Assembly (NCBI GenBank): GCA_964426155.1
Contig: CAYROY010000028.1
Location: 1 to 8,385 of the forward strand
Reading direction: 5' to 3'
Source of the DNA: M55B120 sp964426155
GTDB taxonomy: Bacteria > Actinomycetota > Humimicrobiia > Humimicrobiales > Humimicrobiaceae
DNA length: 8,385 bases
Shown in pieces: positions 6,210 through 8,385 of the stretch (positions are counted from its first letter, which is position 1; each line of letters begins with the position of its first letter). The position numbers and the translations under genes were made by a program. The notes beneath the pieces were generated by a model. It was not told the DNA's origin. It worked only from the letters and a program-made list of their open reading frames with translations, and ran no database searches.

Positions 6210-6230
6210 CTATAATATAACTATAATATT
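6210..6230 (+). promoter_or_regulatory. Tandem TATAAT motifs upstream of the large lipoprotein gene
   Basis: CTATAATATA (6210-6219) is repeated as CTATAATATT (6221-6230) with an 11-bp period, one helical turn. Either perfect TATAAT (6211-6216 or 6222-6227) could be the -10 for the gene starting at 6256. No convincing -35 is seen at normal spacing. It does not fit a PerR box. Confidence 0.4.
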
Positions 6231-6243
6231 TTTACTTACAGTA

Positions 6244-6250
6244 AAGGAGA
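6244..6250 (+). promoter_or_regulatory. Shine-Dalgarno site fixing a GTG start
   Basis: AAGGAGA lies 5 nt before GTG 6256, which places the signal peptide of the lipoprotein exactly at the N-terminus. Confidence 0.8.
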
Positions 6251-6255
6251 CTGAA

Positions 6256-8175
6256 GTGAAAGAAAGGTCTCTTCTCAAATACTCAGCTCTTATACTTACC
6301 ATAATACTTTCAGCTACCCTTACATTAGCAGGCTGCAGAACTGCCTCCTCTGCCGGTGAGAAGGCACAGGAGAAATATGCAGAACAACATGACTTACCAT
6401 CAGATGTACTAAAAGAGCGTGCCTACCAGTCTGCACTGGAGGCAATTATAGAGGTATATCCTGATTCTGAACCTACGGGTGAATACAGTCCTGATAAAGT
6501 AATAGAGGAAGCTCCCGGCATATTTGAAATTACATTAGAAGGCACCAGCGGAAGTTTATGGCATTGTGTAATGCAGTATTACGAAGATGGGGACATGTTC
6601 GATGCATTAGAAATTGTCCGGGAAGAGACAGAGGTTGCTGAGCAGGAAGAAACCGGGCAAGATAATATAAAGGGCGGAATGCTTGCCGAAAATGAGACCT
6701 GGAGCGGTGATGTACTTGTAACTGAAAGTGTTATTGTACCTGAGGGAGTAACCCTTACCATAGAACCTGGCACAAAAGTTATGTTCAAAAACTACAGGGG
6801 GTATAAAGAACCAGAAAAAAGGTTAGGCCTTGAGATAAATGGCGGCACCCTTTTGGCTATAGGTAAACCCGACAATCAAATATGGTTTACTTCAGATGCA
6901 GAAGATCCCATAAACGGGGACTGGTGGGAAATATTTCTAAGAAATACCACTACCAGCAAACTTGACTATGTTATAGTTGAATTTAATCAGCTTGGCATCA
7001 GCCAATTTGATTCAAAAGTTCCCATAACCAATTCAATAGTAAGGTGGACAAACAGCGAGGGCCTATATGCAGAAAAGTCAAGTCCGGTCTTTAAGAATAA
7101 TACCCTCTACGAGAACGGCTACCATGAGATTGCCCTTGAACACTACAACAGGGACGCAATTATAAAAAACAACATTTTTAAAAATGGAAGAGTCGCAATT
7201 CATACGCAGGAAACAACTTCGCTAATAGAAAATAATTATTTTTACGGGTATGATAATGGGGTTATATCCATTTGCGCTGATTCAGAGGCTGTAGTTAAAA
7301 ATAATAAATTCGAGGATATTGGAAACAAAGAGATTGCAATATTAACAGAGTCAGAATCAACTATAGAAGAAGAAGGAAATGATTTCGGCCAGGGAAATCT
7401 CGAAACACCTGTCTTTGACTATAAAGATATTCAGGAGCATAAACTGGGCTATATACCAGGTGACCCCCAAGATAGGTACCTCTATGTTTATGATAATGAA
7501 GATGAGACAAGGCGCGTAGTAAAAAGAATAGGGGAAGACCTGGGTTTTGGCTGGTCGCTTTTTTATGCTGATAATTATCTCTGGACATTTACTTTTGCTG
7601 AAAGTCCGGGATTTGTCAGATTAGATCCTGTAACTGGAAAGACTAAAATATTTAAGAGCAGCGGTGAAATGTTAATTGCCCGGGGCCTGGTATTTGACGG
7701 GAAGTATTTCTGGGCCAATGATTTTAGCAGACACAAATTATTTAAGTTCACATTGGATGGTGATTCGATTAAGGTTTTAGATTCATTTGATGTTCCTGAG
7801 AAAGAAAATGGCGGAGCTATGGGGCTTGCCTATGATGGAGAACATATACTCTATCACAGCAGAGATGGTATGAGACTATATAAGATAGATAAAGAAGGTA
7901 AGGTAGTAGAAAAAGTCGACTTTAAGGTTGATGAAAATCATATGGGAATACCAGGCACCTTTGCCTGGACGGGAGATTATTTCTGGATATCAGTCTATGA
8001 TAAGCTAATAAAATTAACTGAAGATGGAGGGATTGTTGGAGAAATCTACGGAGTGGCAGACGGTGCATTTGCAGTAGCCTGGGATGGCCAGTATCTGTGG
8101 ACATTTCAGAGGACCTGCGAGATGTGGGATGATACAAAAATCTTCCAGATAGAGATTCTTGACGATTCATTATAA
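6256..8175 (+). CDS. Large lipoprotein: beta-helix (NosD-like) region plus beta-propeller-like C-terminus
   Basis: The 639-residue product begins at GTG with a lipoprotein signal: basic MKERSLLK, hydrophobic 9-24 and lipobox L-A-G-C with Cys27. Residues about 50-122 form a small alpha/beta region, followed by an acidic linker (123-138). At 139-178, AENETWSGDVLVTESVIVPEGV and the following TLTIEPGTKVMF are typical of the opening strand pair of right-handed parallel beta-helix domains. Repeated N-N coil motifs follow (KNNTLYENG, KNNIFKNG, ENNYFYGYDNG, KNNKFEDIG, about 280-357), as in NosD or pectate-lyase-like folds. From about 405 the pattern changes to repeats with DGKYFW, DGEHIL, TGDYFW and DGQYLW (481-616), resembling blades of a beta-propeller. 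No catalytic site is evident. An extracellular ligand- or polysaccharide-binding role is only an inference. It has its own promoter region and no close neighbours. Confidence 0.85.
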   Translation: MKERSLLKYSALILTIILSATLTLAGCRTASSAGEKAQEKYAEQHDLPSDVLKERAYQSALEAIIEVYPDSEPTGEYSPDKVIEEAPGIFEITLEGTSGSLWHCVMQYYEDGDMFDALEIVREETEVAEQEETGQDNIKGGMLAENETWSGDVLVTESVIVPEGVTLTIEPGTKVMFKNYRGYKEPEKRLGLEINGGTLLAIGKPDNQIWFTSDAEDPINGDWWEIFLRNTTTSKLDYVIVEFNQLGISQFDSKVPITNSIVRWTNSEGLYAEKSSPVFKNNTLYENGYHEIALEHYNRDAIIKNNIFKNGRVAIHTQETTSLIENNYFYGYDNGVISICADSEAVVKNNKFEDIGNKEIAILTESESTIEEEGNDFGQGNLETPVFDYKDIQEHKLGYIPGDPQDRYLYVYDNEDETRRVVKRIGEDLGFGWSLFYADNYLWTFTFAESPGFVRLDPVTGKTKIFKSSGEMLIARGLVFDGKYFWANDFSRHKLFKFTLDGDSIKVLDSFDVPEKENGGAMGLAYDGEHILYHSRDGMRLYKIDKEGKVVEKVDFKVDENHMGIPGTFAWTGDYFWISVYDKLIKLTEDGGIVGEIYGVADGAFAVAWDGQYLWTFQRTCEMWDDTKIFQIEILDDSL

Positions 8176-8224
8176 GGCTGAGTTTGGCTGGGCTTTCTGG
8201 CTGAAATTCGAACTTTTTTTAAAG

Positions 8225-8251
8225 AAAATCCACAACCGGATTTTTAAATCC
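8225..8251 (+). terminator. Overlapping AT-rich hairpins after the large lipoprotein; weak terminator candidate
   Basis: AAAATCC (8225-8231) can pair with GGATTTT (8238-8244) across ACAACC, and a T follows. Alternatively GGATTT (8238-8243) pairs with AAATCC (8246-8251). The stems have only two G-C pairs, and the site is 50 bp past the stop, so termination here is uncertain. The remainder of 8176-8385 holds no credible gene. Confidence 0.3.
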
Positions 8252-8385
8252 TTAAAAAACAATTCCATACGAACTTTACAATTGCCGATCAAAATAGAAA
8301 GACCATCAATATATACCCTGATTATTTTATATGCTTTTTCTGTGCCTGGTTCCAAATGCAGTCGGGGCGGAAAGGGGGTCCGGGG

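Larger units (their letters stand above)
5908..6255 (+). other. Intergenic region without a gene, with promoter-like end
   Basis: Apart from the start signals of the next gene, I see no coding frame, tRNA, repeat array or GC-rich terminator here. The sequence is AT-rich and irregular. Its last 50 bases hold tandem TATAAT hexamers and a good Shine-Dalgarno site. Confidence 0.6.

Noticed and set aside
8170..8385. Minus-strand frame open from the right edge to 8170
   Set aside because: It has no ribosome site, a composition rich in Phe, Lys and Ser as expected of translated AT-rich spacer, no recognisable motif, and it overlaps the end of the lipoprotein gene.

Overview
This AT-rich bacterial window (roughly one third G+C by eye) carries seven complete or nearly complete protein-coding loci and one gene cut by the left edge. 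Several starts are TTG or GTG behind good Shine-Dalgarno sites, two genes encode lipoproteins with clear lipoboxes, and there is a PerR-type peroxide sensor with a textbook PerR box. This points to a low-GC bacterium, Gram-positive-like in its regulation, possibly from a poorly sampled clade. The sequence alone does not fix the phylum.

Left part, minus strand (1-1682). A Fur/PerR regulator (156-599) is followed 3 bp later by a peroxiredoxin gene that runs off the left edge (1-152). The promoter region has a perfect 15-bp PerR box (615-629), so this looks like an autoregulated peroxide-defence operon. Further right are two minus-strand frames (1371-1682 and 805-1362). They encode a charged, helical, FG-repeat protein and a four-helix membrane protein. 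The frames are joined by an A8-G slippery run: a -1 shift there gives one continuous protein of about 292 residues.

Middle, plus strand (1950-4273). Exonuclease III (1993-2796) follows a promoter so close that the mRNA is probably almost leaderless. A second near-perfect PerR-type box (2845-2859) lies after it, upstream of a two-gene unit: a DUF2807 (head-GIN type) lipoprotein with a strikingly regular 19-residue SSGS repeat, and a small three-helix membrane protein.

Right part, plus strand (4513-8175). A DUF2254 membrane protein is followed by a 348-bp gap without a gene, then by a 639-residue lipoprotein that seems to join a right-handed beta-helix to a beta-propeller-like C-terminus. The last 25-30 bases are abruptly G-rich and look like a contig edge.

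Taken together, the left and middle parts share a peroxide-stress theme (PerR, peroxiredoxin, exonuclease III and a second PerR-type site). The remainder is mostly cell-envelope and membrane proteins of unknown function. No mobile element, CRISPR array, phage gene or defence island is visible. The least ordinary features are the possible programmed frameshift near 1392-1400 and the possible extension of PerR control to the DUF2807 lipoprotein unit.
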